Positions 1 to 7,540 are shown, counted from the stretch's first letter. The stretch is 14,554 bases of DNA from Deltaproteobacteria bacterium (GCA_020350905.1 CP070843.1:2392303-2406856), one strand, 5' to 3'. Numbers and translations: made by a program. Notes: a model not told the origin generated them from the letters alone.

Positions 1-3
1 TTG

Positions 4-43
4 AAACTGGGGCCCCGCTCAAAGGGTGGGGAGTCCGGAGGAC
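4..43 (-). repeat. REP-like double-hairpin repeat, copy 1 (inverted)
   Basis: Read on the minus strand this is a GTCCTCCGGAC hairpin, then a CCCCACCC...GCGGGG stem, ending CCCAGTTT. It is the inverted mate of the copy at 76-115, so 4-115 could fold into one long imperfect hairpin downstream of the GerMN gene. Two further plus-strand copies lie at 893-931 and 12004-12043. All four are intergenic. Confidence 0.7.
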
Positions 44-75
44 CAATATTGGAATTTTAGATTTGTTTGTAATTT

Positions 76-115
76 CTCCTTCGGAGTCCCCACCCTCTAG
101 GCGGGGCCCCGGTTT
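76..115 (+). repeat. REP-like double-hairpin repeat, copy 2
   Basis: A CTCCTTCGGAG hairpin is followed by CCCCACCC...GGCGGGG and a terminal CCCGGTTT. It has the same architecture as the copies at 4-43 (opposite strand), 893-931 and 12004-12043. Together with copy 1 it forms an inverted pair just past the 3' end of the GerMN gene, where it could act as a transcript-end structure. That role is inferred. Confidence 0.7.
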
Positions 116-193
116 GGTGCTTGAAATTTGATATTTTGCAATGCTCCACCACTCCAGCATTCGATTAGTTGATCGGAACGAGGCCCCTCTGTG

Positions 194-787
194 TCAGCGG
201 ACGATCAGGAGATTGGCCGTCCTAGCAATCCGAATGTCCAGGTGACCAGCAAGAGTGGACGCGGGTTTGCCCTCCAGAAGCAATTGCACTCGTTCCACAG
301 AATCAAGATTCAACACAAGTGAGTTTACGATGGCATAAATCGTGAGCCGTTCAGCGGTGACCCCGGCAGGATGCAACAGGGAGAGCTCGGAGTTGAAATC
401 CACATACGCGGTACCGTCATCTGTGATAAATGTATGGAGAAGCTTGGAGCCGGTTGGGATGGTGGAAACAAGTTTGGCATCCTCAGGCCCCTCCAAAAGA
501 GCACTGACAATGGCTTCAATAGCAGAACCGGTGTCTGTGGCCTGGATCTTTCTTTCTTCTGCTTGTAGAAAGCGGCCTTTACGGCTGGCAAAATAAAGAT
601 GTACCTTTCGCGTGCTGGCAGCTTGCACCGGGACAGAATCGCGAATTTTGGAATGAGGAGTGGTTGATTCCGGTCCGGGAAAAAAGTGCTTTCCTAAAAA
701 GAAAGCCGCGGCAAAGCCCAGCGCAACAGCAGCAACAAGCAACAGCCAGAGTCTCCGCTTCCGTTTGGTTGTCCTCCATGAGCTCAT
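194..787 (-). CDS. GerMN domain-containing membrane-anchored protein
   Basis: This 197-residue protein has a basic N-terminus (KRKRR, residues 8-12) followed by one hydrophobic segment at about 13-31, so it is probably anchored in the inner membrane with the rest in the periplasm. Residues about 60-180 show the GerMN pattern: a VHLYFAS strand, LLEGP at 98-102, IPTGSKLL at 110-117, DGTAYVDFN at 124-132, and a C-terminal VQLLLEGKP. GerMN domains occur in spore-germination proteins, but also in many non-sporulating Gram-negatives, where the role is unknown; envelope or peptidoglycan association is often suspected. The start at 787 is the only in-frame ATG before the membrane segment; its ribosome-binding site is weak. 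It stands alone, with 401 bp separating it from the next gene upstream. The domain call is secure and the function is not. Confidence 0.85.
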   Translation of the reverse strand: MSSWRTTKRKRRLWLLLVAAVALGFAAAFFLGKHFFPGPESTTPHSKIRDSVPVQAASTRKVHLYFASRKGRFLQAEERKIQATDTGSAIEAIVSALLEGPEDAKLVSTIPTGSKLLHTFITDDGTAYVDFNSELSLLHPAGVTAERLTIYAIVNSLVLNLDSVERVQLLLEGKPASTLAGHLDIRIARTANLLIVR

Positions 788-1188
788 AGTTGTATCAGTG
801 GTTGGCGCGTATAACGAAATAATTAGGCCATGTGCTTATTTAATTTTAGAAAACCTGATCCTCAGGGCCAGTCTCTGTATGATTTATGATTTGTCCTTCG
901 GACTCCCACCCTTCGGGCGGGTTCCCAGTTTCAGATTGTAGATTGCAGATTGAGACTGCATGCATTCTTTACGGCGAGGTAGTAAGCTCTTAAATCTAAA
1001 ATCTGCATTCTTAAATCTAAAATCTCTTAAGGGGCAGCTCAAAGCCGGGTCTTTGGCCCAGGCTCTTTCCTTACTCATGACCGACAGTGGAGCTAACGGG
1101 TGGAAATCGAGCGAGTCTTCTTTGAACTCGACGCCGAAGGGTGACGCTGAACAAGCAGCTGTTGACAAGGCCGAATGGACAGCAGATA
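788..1188. other. Repeat-rich intergenic region
   Basis: This 401-bp gap between the GerMN gene and the IHF/HU-like gene holds REP-like copy 3 (893-931). Next comes a run of AGATTGTAGATTGCAGATTG-type simple sequence at about 934-953, and then the 16-bp unit CTTAAATCTAAAATCT twice, at 989-1004 and 1010-1025 (period 21 bp). The remainder (1030-1188) shows nothing I recognise. The open frames here are built from the repeats and have no RBS or domain, so I do not call a gene. Confidence 0.6.
893..931 (+). repeat. REP-like double-hairpin repeat, copy 3
   Basis: A perfect GTCCTTCGGAC hairpin is followed by a CCCACCCTTCGGGCGGG hairpin and the tail TTCCCAGTTT. Its second half is nearly identical to the copy at 12004-12043 (shared TTCGGGCGGGTTCCCAGTTT). 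It is preceded by GATTTATGATTT, similar to the AT-rich lead-in of the other copies. Confidence 0.75.
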
Positions 1189-1467
1189 TTACTCGCTGTC
1201 GACCCGCTCCTTGAGTTCTTTTCCCACCTTGAAAAAGGGAAGCTTCTTGTCCTGTACTCGAATGATCTCACCGGTCTTAGGATTGCGCCCCTGATAACTC
1301 CGATATGCCTTCACTTTGAAACTGCCAAAGCCGCGGATCTCAACCCGATCTTCTTTTACAAGTGCCTGTTCGATACTACCGAAAACGGTTTTGACAGCCA
1401 ACTCAGCCTCTTTGATAGTTATGCCTTCGGCAGCTGCAACTGCGGCGATAAGCTCACGTCTGGTCAT
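1189..1467 (-). CDS. IHF beta / HU-family DNA-bending protein
   Basis: This 92-residue histone-like DNA-bending protein has the family landmarks: an N-terminal MTRRELIAAVA helix, VEIRGFGSF at about 43-51, GRNPKTGE on the DNA-intercalating arm at about 60-67, and the C-terminal FFKVGKELKERV. The EIRGFGSF and FKVGKELKERV stretches resemble the IHF beta subunit more than alpha, but HU cannot be excluded by eye. The open frame continues 12 codons further upstream; I chose the ATG at 1467 because an excellent AAGGAGG lies 7 bp before it and the N-terminus then fits the family exactly. It begins 32 bp after the serS stop, so the two are probably co-transcribed. IHF-type bending often assists sigma-54 promoters, which are present elsewhere in this window. 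Confidence 0.93.
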   Translation of the reverse strand: MTRRELIAAVAAAEGITIKEAELAVKTVFGSIEQALVKEDRVEIRGFGSFKVKAYRSYQGRNPKTGEIIRVQDKKLPFFKVGKELKERVDSE

Positions 1468-1499
1468 GTGGCATCCTCCTTGTGAATGGTCCAGAAATT

Positions 1500-2780
1500 T
1501 CAAGTTCGTGGAGCAATAGCCTCGATTCCACCCATGTAGGGTCGCAGAACGGGAGGAATCACCACGCTGCCATCCTCTTGTTGCCAGTTCTCCAGGATGG
1601 CGACCAGGGTACGGCCCACAGCGAGACCGGAACCATTGAGTGTGTATGCAAAGGCCATTTTTTTCTTGTCACGGGGGCGATATCTGATGTTTGCTCTCCT
1701 TGACTGGAAATCTTCGAAATTACTGCATGAAGAAATTTCCCGAAAGGCTTCCTGGCCGGGAAGCCAGACCTCTATATCATAGGTTTTTGCAGCAGAAAAG
1801 CCCAAGTCTCCAGTGCATAAGGTCACCACCCGGTACGGTAGTATCAACTCTTGGAGAACCTCCTCGGCATCGAGCAGCAAACTCTCCAGTTCGTCATAAG
1901 ATTGCTCTGGGGTAGCGAATTTAACCAGTTCGACCTTATTAAACTGATGCTGGCGGATTAGGCCTCGGGTGTCTTTGCCATAAGAGCCGGCCTCGGAACG
2001 GAAACAAGGGGTGTAGGCCGTGAAGTGCAGGGGGAGATCATCCTCTTCCAGGATCTCGTTCATGTAAATGTTCGTCACCGGAACCTCTGCCGTGGGTACC
2101 AGGTAGTAGTCCCAGTCCTCCAGCTTGAACAGGTCCTCCTTGAATTTGGGTAATTGTCCTGTACCAGTCATGGCGAGGCTGTTCACCATAAAAGGCGGCA
2201 GCACTTCGTGGTAGCCGTGCTTGGTGGTGTGAAGATCAAGCATGAAGTTGATGAGGGCGCGTTCAAGCCGGGCACCCAAACCCCAGTATAAAGTGAACCG
2301 TGCGCCCGTCATTTTGGCAGCGCGCTCAAAGTCAAGAATGCCAAGATTCTCTCCCAGTTCCCAGTGGGGCTTAGGGGCGAAAGAAAACTCAGCGATCTCT
2401 CCCCACCGCTTAACCACCGGATTGTCCTGTTCATCTTTGCCAACTGGGACTGACTCATGCGGCACATTGGGAATGAGCAAGAGCGATAGATGGATTTCAT
2501 CCTCTATCTTGTCAAGTTTCTGATCCAGCTCTTTAATGCGCTGTGAAGCCTGACGCATGCGGCTAATGGTTTCTGTAGCATCTTCTCCGCTCTTTTTCAT
2601 CTGGGCAATCTGGTCCGAAACTACCTTGCGCTCATGCTTGAGAGATTCGACCTCCTGGATAATCTCCCTCCGTTTTTGATCCAAAGTCAATAGTGGTTGG
2701 AGCTCGAGGTCAGAGCGGCGATTTTGCAGCATTTGTTGTACCAACTGCTGATTTTCCCTTACAAATTTAAGATCTAGCAT
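1500..2780 (-). CDS. serS: Seryl-tRNA synthetase
   Basis: This 426-residue class II synthetase charges tRNA-Ser (and tRNA-Sec) with serine in the cytoplasm. The N-terminal antiparallel coiled-coil arm that grips the tRNA long variable arm spans about 32-100. Class II motif 1 lies around 166-197, the serine-binding TAEVP at 230-234, motif 2 FRSEAG at 260-265, and motif 3 GRTLVAILEN at 389-398. The length is normal and no key residue is missing. The ATG at 2780 follows an AGAGGT ribosome-binding site at suitable distance. The IHF/HU-like gene follows 32 bp downstream on the same strand. No T-box leader is visible in the 156 bp upstream, which show no other clear feature. Confidence 0.98.
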   Translation of the reverse strand: MLDLKFVRENQQLVQQMLQNRRSDLELQPLLTLDQKRREIIQEVESLKHERKVVSDQIAQMKKSGEDATETISRMRQASQRIKELDQKLDKIEDEIHLSLLLIPNVPHESVPVGKDEQDNPVVKRWGEIAEFSFAPKPHWELGENLGILDFERAAKMTGARFTLYWGLGARLERALINFMLDLHTTKHGYHEVLPPFMVNSLAMTGTGQLPKFKEDLFKLEDWDYYLVPTAEVPVTNIYMNEILEEDDLPLHFTAYTPCFRSEAGSYGKDTRGLIRQHQFNKVELVKFATPEQSYDELESLLLDAEEVLQELILPYRVVTLCTGDLGFSAAKTYDIEVWLPGQEAFREISSCSNFEDFQSRRANIRYRPRDKKKMAFAYTLNGSGLAVGRTLVAILENWQQEDGSVVIPPVLRPYMGGIEAIAPRT

Positions 2781-2936
2781 TAGGTACCTCTATCAACTCC
2801 CTCTCAAAAGATAGTGTCAGCCCTGATGTTGCTGATCTACACGAATAGATACACGAAAGGGGATCGAGAATGAGTAATGCTTGCCGAAATAGTAACCTCA
2901 AAAAAACGCCGAAACGTACCATGCCACAATAGAAAG

Positions 2937-3950
2937 CTACTGAGCGCTTACATTACCAAGGAGCCGCTCGAGTTGTATCAGACTGCTTCTCTGGCCTAAA
3001 GCAATAAGGGTGTCGCCAATTTGGATACGGGTGTGGGAGGCTGGATTAAAGAGCATTTCACCGGTGGCCTTGCTTATGGCCACAATAATCAGATCGAACT
3101 GCTGCCGGATACCAGAGTCAACCAGGGAGATGTCAGATAATGTACTGTTTGGCCTGACCGGTATCTCCTCCATGCCTAAGTTAGTGTCTAGGTCAGTAAA
3201 GGCGAAATCAATAAACTCTGTTACGTGGGGTCGAAGCAAGGCCTGGGCCATCCGGAAGCCGCCGATCTGGTGGGGGGATACCACCCGGTTTGCACCGGCA
3301 CGCTCGAGTTTTTTTTCTGAGCCTCTCCTCCCGGCTCGGGCCAGAATAAATAGATCTGGGTTCAGACCTCTGGCCGTCAGGGTGATGTAGACATTGTCCG
3401 CCTCGGAATCGAGGGCGGTTGCGAGCCCTTTGGCGGAGTGAATGCCCGCTTTCATGAGAGTTTCCTCACTGGTAGCGTCTCCGAGAAAATACAGATAGCC
3501 ATGTTCTTGTATCTTTGGGGTCAAAGTGCTGTCTTTATCGATTACCACCAGAGGAGTGGGCTTGGACTTCTTAATCTCCTCACAGATAATTCGGCCCACG
3601 CGACCATAGCCGCAGATGATGTAATGATCTTTAAGTTTTTGAATCTGACGTTCCAATTTTTTCCTCCCCATAACTTCCAGCAATTGTCCCTCCACCAAGG
3701 TCCGAGTAAGGGTGCCGACTACGTAACCCAACACACCTAAGCCGGAAATAAGAATGGCCATAGTGAGTATACGCCCTTGGTTGCTAACTGGATTGATTTC
3801 GCCAAAGCCCACGGTGGAAATGGTAATGACGGTCATGTAAAGAGAATCTAAGAAATTCCACTCCTCTAAAATCATGTATCCTGCTGTGCCCATACTCAAG
3901 ACTAGGGCTAACATGAAGGCAGCAAATACTATGTTGCGGGTTCTTGTCAT
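2937..3950 (-). CDS. RCK-domain potassium channel (two-TM, TrkA-N/TrkA-C)
   Basis: This 337-residue ion channel subunit has transmembrane helix 1 at about 8-27, a pore loop with the selectivity filter TVGFGE at 46-51, and helix 2 at about 61-83. A cytoplasmic RCK module follows: a Rossmann TrkA-N domain from about 109 with the dinucleotide-binding GYGRVGR at 114-120, then a TrkA-C domain at about 255-330. This is the MthK/GsuK architecture, in which cytosolic ligands such as nucleotides or divalent ions gate K+ flow. The filter has Phe and Glu where the commonest form is TVGYGD; such variants occur among prokaryotic RCK channels. The start at 3950 precedes the first membrane helix closely; its ribosome-binding site (GATGGGA) is mediocre. 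It is separated from the DUF3426 gene by 75 bp and may be co-transcribed with it. The ligand cannot be read from sequence. Confidence 0.93.
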   Translation of the reverse strand: MTRTRNIVFAAFMLALVLSMGTAGYMILEEWNFLDSLYMTVITISTVGFGEINPVSNQGRILTMAILISGLGVLGYVVGTLTRTLVEGQLLEVMGRKKLERQIQKLKDHYIICGYGRVGRIICEEIKKSKPTPLVVIDKDSTLTPKIQEHGYLYFLGDATSEETLMKAGIHSAKGLATALDSEADNVYITLTARGLNPDLFILARAGRRGSEKKLERAGANRVVSPHQIGGFRMAQALLRPHVTEFIDFAFTDLDTNLGMEEIPVRPNSTLSDISLVDSGIRQQFDLIIVAISKATGEMLFNPASHTRIQIGDTLIALGQRSSLIQLERLLGNVSAQ

Positions 3951-4025
3951 GGTCCCATCACGTGCAGATTGCTGCGGGGATCCGCTGGTTTCAGCCAGAG
4001 ACCCACAACTCGGCTGGCCTGTTTT

Positions 4026-4724
4026 TCAGGCGGGCTGGGATGCAAGAATTTCCACACTGTAGTCGCTGAGCGTGGTCAACTCGGGAAGATCACCAAAAGG
4101 CACGGTGAAGGTGACCTCTTCTTGAGCGGCTACTGTTTGCACCCGATCCTGTTTGACAGGGGGGCGTTGAATCAACCCCACGAGCTCTTCGAGAGGCACG
4201 CTCTGCAGTTGCTTGTCAGAGAGCATGTTGCCAGCGTAAAAATCCAACTGCCGCGCAGTCTGGCCATCGGTTGTGTAGAGTTTGGCACGCAAATGAATCC
4301 AACGCCGAGGTGCGGGAAAGTCGTTACGGACCCGGCCTTGGATGACGAAGAGCTGTCCTGCCTGCTTGTTATCTATGAAGAAGCCGCGGGTCTTAACCAG
4401 ATGAAGCTGTTCAATACCGGTAGTCTTCGGAACGGTTTTTGTCGGCACGGGCCGTGGTAAGTAAAGCCACAGGGCGATGCCCCCTGCAATCACCAGCAGA
4501 GAAATGAGTAGGATGCGCAGTCGTCTACTGGAGGCTGGGCGGGTGGGAGGTGGGCTTTTTACTTCAGTGGAGGCAAGCGCCGTTTCCACTACGCCAACCG
4601 GTTCTGGGCGGGAGACACTGAAGACATTTTGGCAGTTGGAACAACGAACTTTGACCGTAGGACGCTTGATACGATCGGGATTCAGCTTGAATTGCTTCTG
4701 GCACTGTTCACACTGAACAATCAT
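4026..4724 (-). CDS. MJ0042 zinc-ribbon / DUF3426 membrane protein
   Basis: This 232-residue protein has an N-terminal zinc ribbon with paired CxxC motifs at Cys5/Cys8 and Cys28/Cys31, a Pro-rich linker (about 52-66), one transmembrane helix at about 69-88, and a C-terminal domain (about 100-232) of the DUF3426 type. The ribbon should be cytoplasmic and the C-terminal domain periplasmic. The open frame extends 20 codons upstream and would overlap hpt. I chose the ATG at 4724 because the zinc ribbon starts there (MIVQC), as is normal for MJ0042 ribbons, and an AGGTCAGGA lies just before it. It begins 52 bp after the hpt stop, suggesting one transcript. The biochemical role of the family is not known to me. 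Confidence 0.9.
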   Translation of the reverse strand: MIVQCEQCQKQFKLNPDRIKRPTVKVRCSNCQNVFSVSRPEPVGVVETALASTEVKSPPPTRPASSRRLRILLISLLVIAGGIALWLYLPRPVPTKTVPKTTGIEQLHLVKTRGFFIDNKQAGQLFVIQGRVRNDFPAPRRWIHLRAKLYTTDGQTARQLDFYAGNMLSDKQLQSVPLEELVGLIQRPPVKQDRVQTVAAQEEVTFTVPFGDLPELTTLSDYSVEILASQPA

Positions 4725-4776
4725 TTCCTGACCTCGTTGCCCCAGTTGCACCCAGTGCGGCTTGGCCACAGTAGAG

Positions 4777-5301
4777 CTACACAATCAATTCATAAATACC
4801 AGGTAACTGACGGTGGGCTTCATTGCAATCTAAGCCATAGCCTATTACAAATCCCTTGTCCAGGTGAAAGCCCACATAATCCAGTGGGATAGAAACGCTG
4901 CGCCGTTCTCTTTTGTCCAGCAGAACGCACATTCTTAGAGAACGTGGATTTTTGGCTAATAGATGTTCGCGCAAAAATACTGTGGTTAACCCGGAGTCGA
5001 CAATATCCTCCACAATGAGAACATCACGACCTTCCAGATCCAACTCGACATCGGTGGTGATTCTAATCTTTCCACTGGACTCGGTTGCCGTACCATAGCT
5101 TGCTAACCGGACAAAATCCAACTGCGCCGGTATGCTGAGCTGGCGTACTAGATCTGCAAGAAAGATGAAAGCACCTTTAAGAACCCCTATGAGTACGACC
5201 TCTTTACCGTGATAGTCGGCAGAGATCTGGCTTGCCAACCGCTGAACTTGGCGAGCAATATCTTCGGCCGTAAAAATAAGGCGCTTTTCGGACTGATCCA
5301 T
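4777..5301 (-). CDS. hpt: Hypoxanthine phosphoribosyltransferase
   Basis: This 174-residue purine-salvage enzyme transfers the phosphoribosyl group of PRPP to hypoxanthine (and usually guanine), giving IMP or GMP in the cytoplasm. The PRPP-binding signature VLIVEDIVDSGLT is at 94-106, with the conserved acidic pair E98/D99. LKGAFIFLADL at 41-51 and the SYG-containing flexible loop at 68-70 are typical. The C-terminal FVIGYGLDCNE and LPGIYEL supply the base-binding end. The length is normal for the bacterial Hpt family. The ATG at 5301 follows only a weak GAG-type ribosome-binding site. It heads a probable hpt-DUF3426(-K+ channel) transcript, and a promoter candidate with an overlapping perfect palindrome lies 48-80 bp upstream. 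Confidence 0.97.
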   Translation of the reverse strand: MDQSEKRLIFTAEDIARQVQRLASQISADYHGKEVVLIGVLKGAFIFLADLVRQLSIPAQLDFVRLASYGTATESSGKIRITTDVELDLEGRDVLIVEDIVDSGLTTVFLREHLLAKNPRSLRMCVLLDKRERRSVSIPLDYVGFHLDKGFVIGYGLDCNEAHRQLPGIYELIV

Positions 5302-5348
5302 GTTTCGCTCAAAGGTCGGTCACACCACAGCCCCTTTCTTCCGCACCT

Positions 5349-5379
5349 ATACCTAGCCCAGATATGACAATCTTGTCAA
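5349..5379 (-). promoter_or_regulatory. Sigma-70-type promoter with overlapping palindrome for hpt
   Basis: On the minus strand a perfect -35 TTGACA (5379-5374) is separated by 18 bp from a weaker -10, TAGGTAT (5355-5349). The -35 overlaps the perfect 14-bp palindrome TGACAATCTTGTCA at 5365-5378 (six-base arms, two-base centre), which is well placed for a repressor to block polymerase. The regulator is unknown. Confidence 0.45.
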
Positions 5380-5404
5380 CTATTTTGGAAACTTATGAAC
5401 ACTC

Positions 5405-5459
5405 TCTGGTCATTGGCTCCAGGATCTGGCCAGCCAAAAAACCGGCTCTCGTGACCAGA
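5405..5459. repeat. Nested inverted repeat in the divergent hpt / sigma-54-regulator gap
   Basis: The outer arms TCTGGTCA (5405-5412) and TGACCAGA (5452-5459) are perfectly complementary. Inside them TGGCT-CCAG pairs with CTGG-CC-AGCCA (5414-5436). The structure occupies the 316-bp gap between hpt and the sigma-54 regulator, about 160-210 bp before the latter. It could be a structured leader or a protein-binding site; the sequence does not decide. A 19-codon ORF starting at 5395 runs through it but has no convincing RBS. Confidence 0.45.
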
Positions 5460-5504
5460 AACCAGTATGCAGTACCGAGTATCTTATGAATCGAGCATTT
5501 CGCG

Positions 5505-5534
5505 TTGACACATCAGTGCCAGAGTTGCTACTTT
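5505..5534 (+). promoter_or_regulatory. Possible sigma-70 promoter for the sigma-54 response regulator
   Basis: A perfect TTGACA at 5505-5510 is followed after 18 bp by TACTTT at 5529-5534, a poor -10 (three of six consensus bases). Transcription would start near 5541, about 77 bp before the regulator's ATG. This is tentative. Confidence 0.3.
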
Positions 5535-5617
5535 CAGAACGAACGCATTGGTTCAGATTCCTTCCCCGATGATTGGCAAGACTGTGACGCACAAAAACGT
5601 AACGTCTCGATGGTGCC

Positions 5618-7021
5618 ATGAGTAAGGAAAAGTCCATCAAAGCCAAGGTTCTTGTAGTTGATGACGAGCAGGGAGCGCGAGATGCTCTTCAAGTCATCCT
5701 TGAGGATGACTACGAGGTGACTACTGCAGCAAGTGGCCACGAGGCAATTGCCTATTGCCAGGGTTCTCATTACGATCTTGTCTTTTTGGATGTTGCCATG
5801 CCTGAGATTGATGGCATCATGACCCTAAAGAGGCTTCGCACTCTGGATGAGCCCATGGACGTGGTTATGATTTCAGCCTCTGACAAAGCTGAACAAGCTG
5901 TACAATCCATCAAACTCGGTGCCTACGACTACATCACCAAGCCTTTCGAACCTGACGATATTCTCTCAGCTGTGGCTCGGGTTCTGGAAAAGCAGACTCT
6001 ACAAAGAGAAGTGCGTTATCTTCGCTCGGAAATAGCACACAGATACGGAGAGCTTGAGATTGTAAGCAACAATCCAAGAATGTTGGACATCCTACAACTT
6101 GTAAACAAGGTGGCAAGTACAAGCAGTTCCGTGTTGATTACTGGTGAAAGTGGTACCGGCAAAGAACTTATCGCCAGATCTCTGCACCAACACGGCAACC
6201 GCAGCAAGGCTCCATTTGTGGCCATCAACTGTGCAGCTATTCCCAGCGAACTCATGGAGAGTGAGCTTTTCGGCCACGAAAAAGGCTCTTTCACCGGGGC
6301 CCACACCCGTAGCATTGGGAAGTTCGAGCACGCCAACGGGGGCACCATTTTCCTAGACGAAATTTCAGCGCTTCGTTCCGAGCTGCAAGCAAAACTCCTA
6401 CGCGTTCTCCAGGACAAGGAGATTGTACGATTGGGCAGCAATCGGACCATTGAAGTGGACGTCAGAATCGTGGCCGCCACCAATACAAATCTCGAAGAAC
6501 TCATAGAAGCGGGAAGTTTTCGGGCCGATCTTTATTTTCGCCTCAATGTAATTCCTGTCAAACTCCCACCTCTGCGTGAGCGACGCGGGGATGTAAAGCT
6601 GTTGGCCCAACATTTCCTCAATAGATTTAATCTACAGTTGAAACGCGACATCAAAGGATTTACTGATAAGAGTTTGTACACCCTGGAGCGCTATCCCTGG
6701 CCCGGCAATATCCGCGAGTTAGAGAATTTGATTGAAAGACTGGTCGTACTTGGCTCCGACACCGAACCGATCTCCTTTGCAGACCTTCCGTTGGATATTC
6801 TGCTCGATTCCAGCTTGACCCCAGAGACTCCCCCCCTGGGCGATGGATTGCTTCAGGCGCGGGAAAATTTTGAGAGACAGTATATCCTGAGAGCCTTGAA
6901 GAAGGCAGCGTGGAATCAAAGTGAGGCCGCCCGCATTCTGAACATTCACCGCAATACCCTCATCCAGAAGATGAAATCTCTGGCAATCAAAGAAACATCA
7001 TCAAACAGCTCCCCAAAGTAA
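5618..7021 (+). CDS. NtrC-type sigma-54-dependent response regulator
   Basis: This 467-residue transcription activator has three domains. The receiver (about 10-122) has the acidic pair D15/D16, phosphoacceptor D58 and Lys108. The AAA+ sigma-54 interaction domain (about 148-375) has Walker A GESGTGKE at 176-183, the sigma-54-contacting loop GSFTGA at 223-228 (Ser replaces the usual Ala of GAFTGA), Walker B GGTIFLDE at 241-248, and WPGNIREL at 361-368. A Fis-type helix-turn-helix lies at about 432-456. All elements for phosphorylation, ATP-driven open-complex formation and enhancer binding are intact. The ATG at 5618 is the only in-frame ATG after an upstream stop; its RBS is weak. It heads a co-oriented block with a histidine kinase 2.5 kb downstream and two sigma-54 promoters nearby, so it is the natural candidate to activate both. 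Confidence 0.97.
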   Translation: MSKEKSIKAKVLVVDDEQGARDALQVILEDDYEVTTAASGHEAIAYCQGSHYDLVFLDVAMPEIDGIMTLKRLRTLDEPMDVVMISASDKAEQAVQSIKLGAYDYITKPFEPDDILSAVARVLEKQTLQREVRYLRSEIAHRYGELEIVSNNPRMLDILQLVNKVASTSSSVLITGESGTGKELIARSLHQHGNRSKAPFVAINCAAIPSELMESELFGHEKGSFTGAHTRSIGKFEHANGGTIFLDEISALRSELQAKLLRVLQDKEIVRLGSNRTIEVDVRIVAATNTNLEELIEAGSFRADLYFRLNVIPVKLPPLRERRGDVKLLAQHFLNRFNLQLKRDIKGFTDKSLYTLERYPWPGNIRELENLIERLVVLGSDTEPISFADLPLDILLDSSLTPETPPLGDGLLQARENFERQYILRALKKAAWNQSEAARILNIHRNTLIQKMKSLAIKETSSNSSPK

Positions 7022-7073
7022 TTCCCTAACGAGGCACTAGGTCCCGACAGGACACTACGTCTTGCTGTCACGA

Positions 7074-7206
7074 GGGCTACGCCCGTCATTAGTAGTCATT
7101 TGCCTTCGGCGTCACTAGGCCTTACGGCCATCATTGAATCATTATGTCTCAACAATAAATGACCATAAATGACAGCGGAGCGTAATGACGGCCAAGTACC
7201 GTGGCC
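7074..7206. repeat. Array of short hairpins separated by TGAC/GTCA motifs
   Basis: Successive small stems are GGGCTACGCCC (7074-7084), GCCTTCGGC (7102-7110), GGCCTTACGGCC (7118-7129) and GGCCA...TGGCC (7190-7206). They are separated by GTCATT, GTCACTA, ATCATT and AATGAC spacers. The left and right halves are roughly inverted with respect to each other around 7140-7165. It begins just after the stop of the sigma-54 regulator, so it may also end that transcript. Confidence 0.5.
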
Positions 7207-7233
7207 AAATGACTATGAGTACCCGCGAAGCCA

Positions 7234-7294
7234 AACCGGGTCCCGCATAATTGCCATGCGCTCTGCGCTTAGCGCTCTGCGTCCCACCCCGGTT
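7234..7294. repeat. 61-bp inverted repeat enclosing a 10-bp direct repeat
   Basis: Complementary arms AACCGGG (7234-7240) and CCCGGTT (7288-7294) enclose two copies of GCGCTCTGCG (7258-7267 and 7272-7281). It looks like another intergenic hairpin element adjoining the array at 7074-7206. Confidence 0.4.
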
Positions 7295-7312
7295 GCACAT
7301 TCGTTTGGGCAC

Positions 7313-7330
7313 TGCACATAATCATGTACA
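7313..7330. promoter_or_regulatory. Candidate enhancer-binding site (site A)
   Basis: TGCACATAATCATGTACA is an 18-bp palindrome with seven-base arms and one mismatch. Its reverse complement matches 11393-11410 at 15 of 18 positions; that second site also lies upstream of a sigma-54 promoter. Site A is about 200 bp before the -24 element at 7525, a usual distance for an NtrC-type activator working by DNA looping. Binding is inferred. Confidence 0.45.
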
Positions 7331-7524
7331 GAAGAGATGAGTGTTTGATATCTTGGCACTATTTATGGGATAGAGGTTACTATTGTGCAGAGGCAACTAT
7401 CTTGAACACTGTGCAAACCTACCTACGAAGTAGGAATTTAACGTTTTTTTGTCTGCTAATAATTAATCAATTATATTAAATAGTTAGATATAAATTTCCT
7501 CATATTTCTCCATACTGGCTACTC

Positions 7525-7540
7525 TGGTACCGACCTTGCT
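7525..7540 (+). promoter_or_regulatory. Sigma-54 (-24/-12) promoter of the small peptide gene
   Basis: TGGTAC-CGACC-TTGCT differs from the TGGCAC-N5-TTGCW consensus at one base and keeps the invariant GG and GC with the correct 10-bp gap. Its flanks (ACTC before, CTA after) are the same as those of the consensus sigma-54 promoter at 11509. Transcription should start near 7551, about 60 bp before the ATG at 7611. Confidence 0.75.

Noticed and set aside
884..1168. 94-residue minus-strand open frame in the GerMN/IHF gap
   Set aside because: It runs through the REP-like repeat and AGATT-type simple sequence, has no clear RBS and shows no recognisable domain.
5395..5454. 19-codon leader peptide over the 5405-5459 hairpin
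   Set aside because: The RBS is only GGAA, there is no run of a regulatory amino acid, and no promoter on the plus strand upstream of it could be identified.
7258..7281. Direct repeats near 7260 and 12916-12955 as a CRISPR array
   Set aside because: Only two short copies are present in each place, with no regular unique spacers and no cas genes.
7352..7368. TTGGCACTATTTATGG as a second sigma-54 promoter before the peptide gene
   Set aside because: The -24 half is perfect but the -12 position has GG instead of the invariant GC; the site at 7525 is better in every respect.
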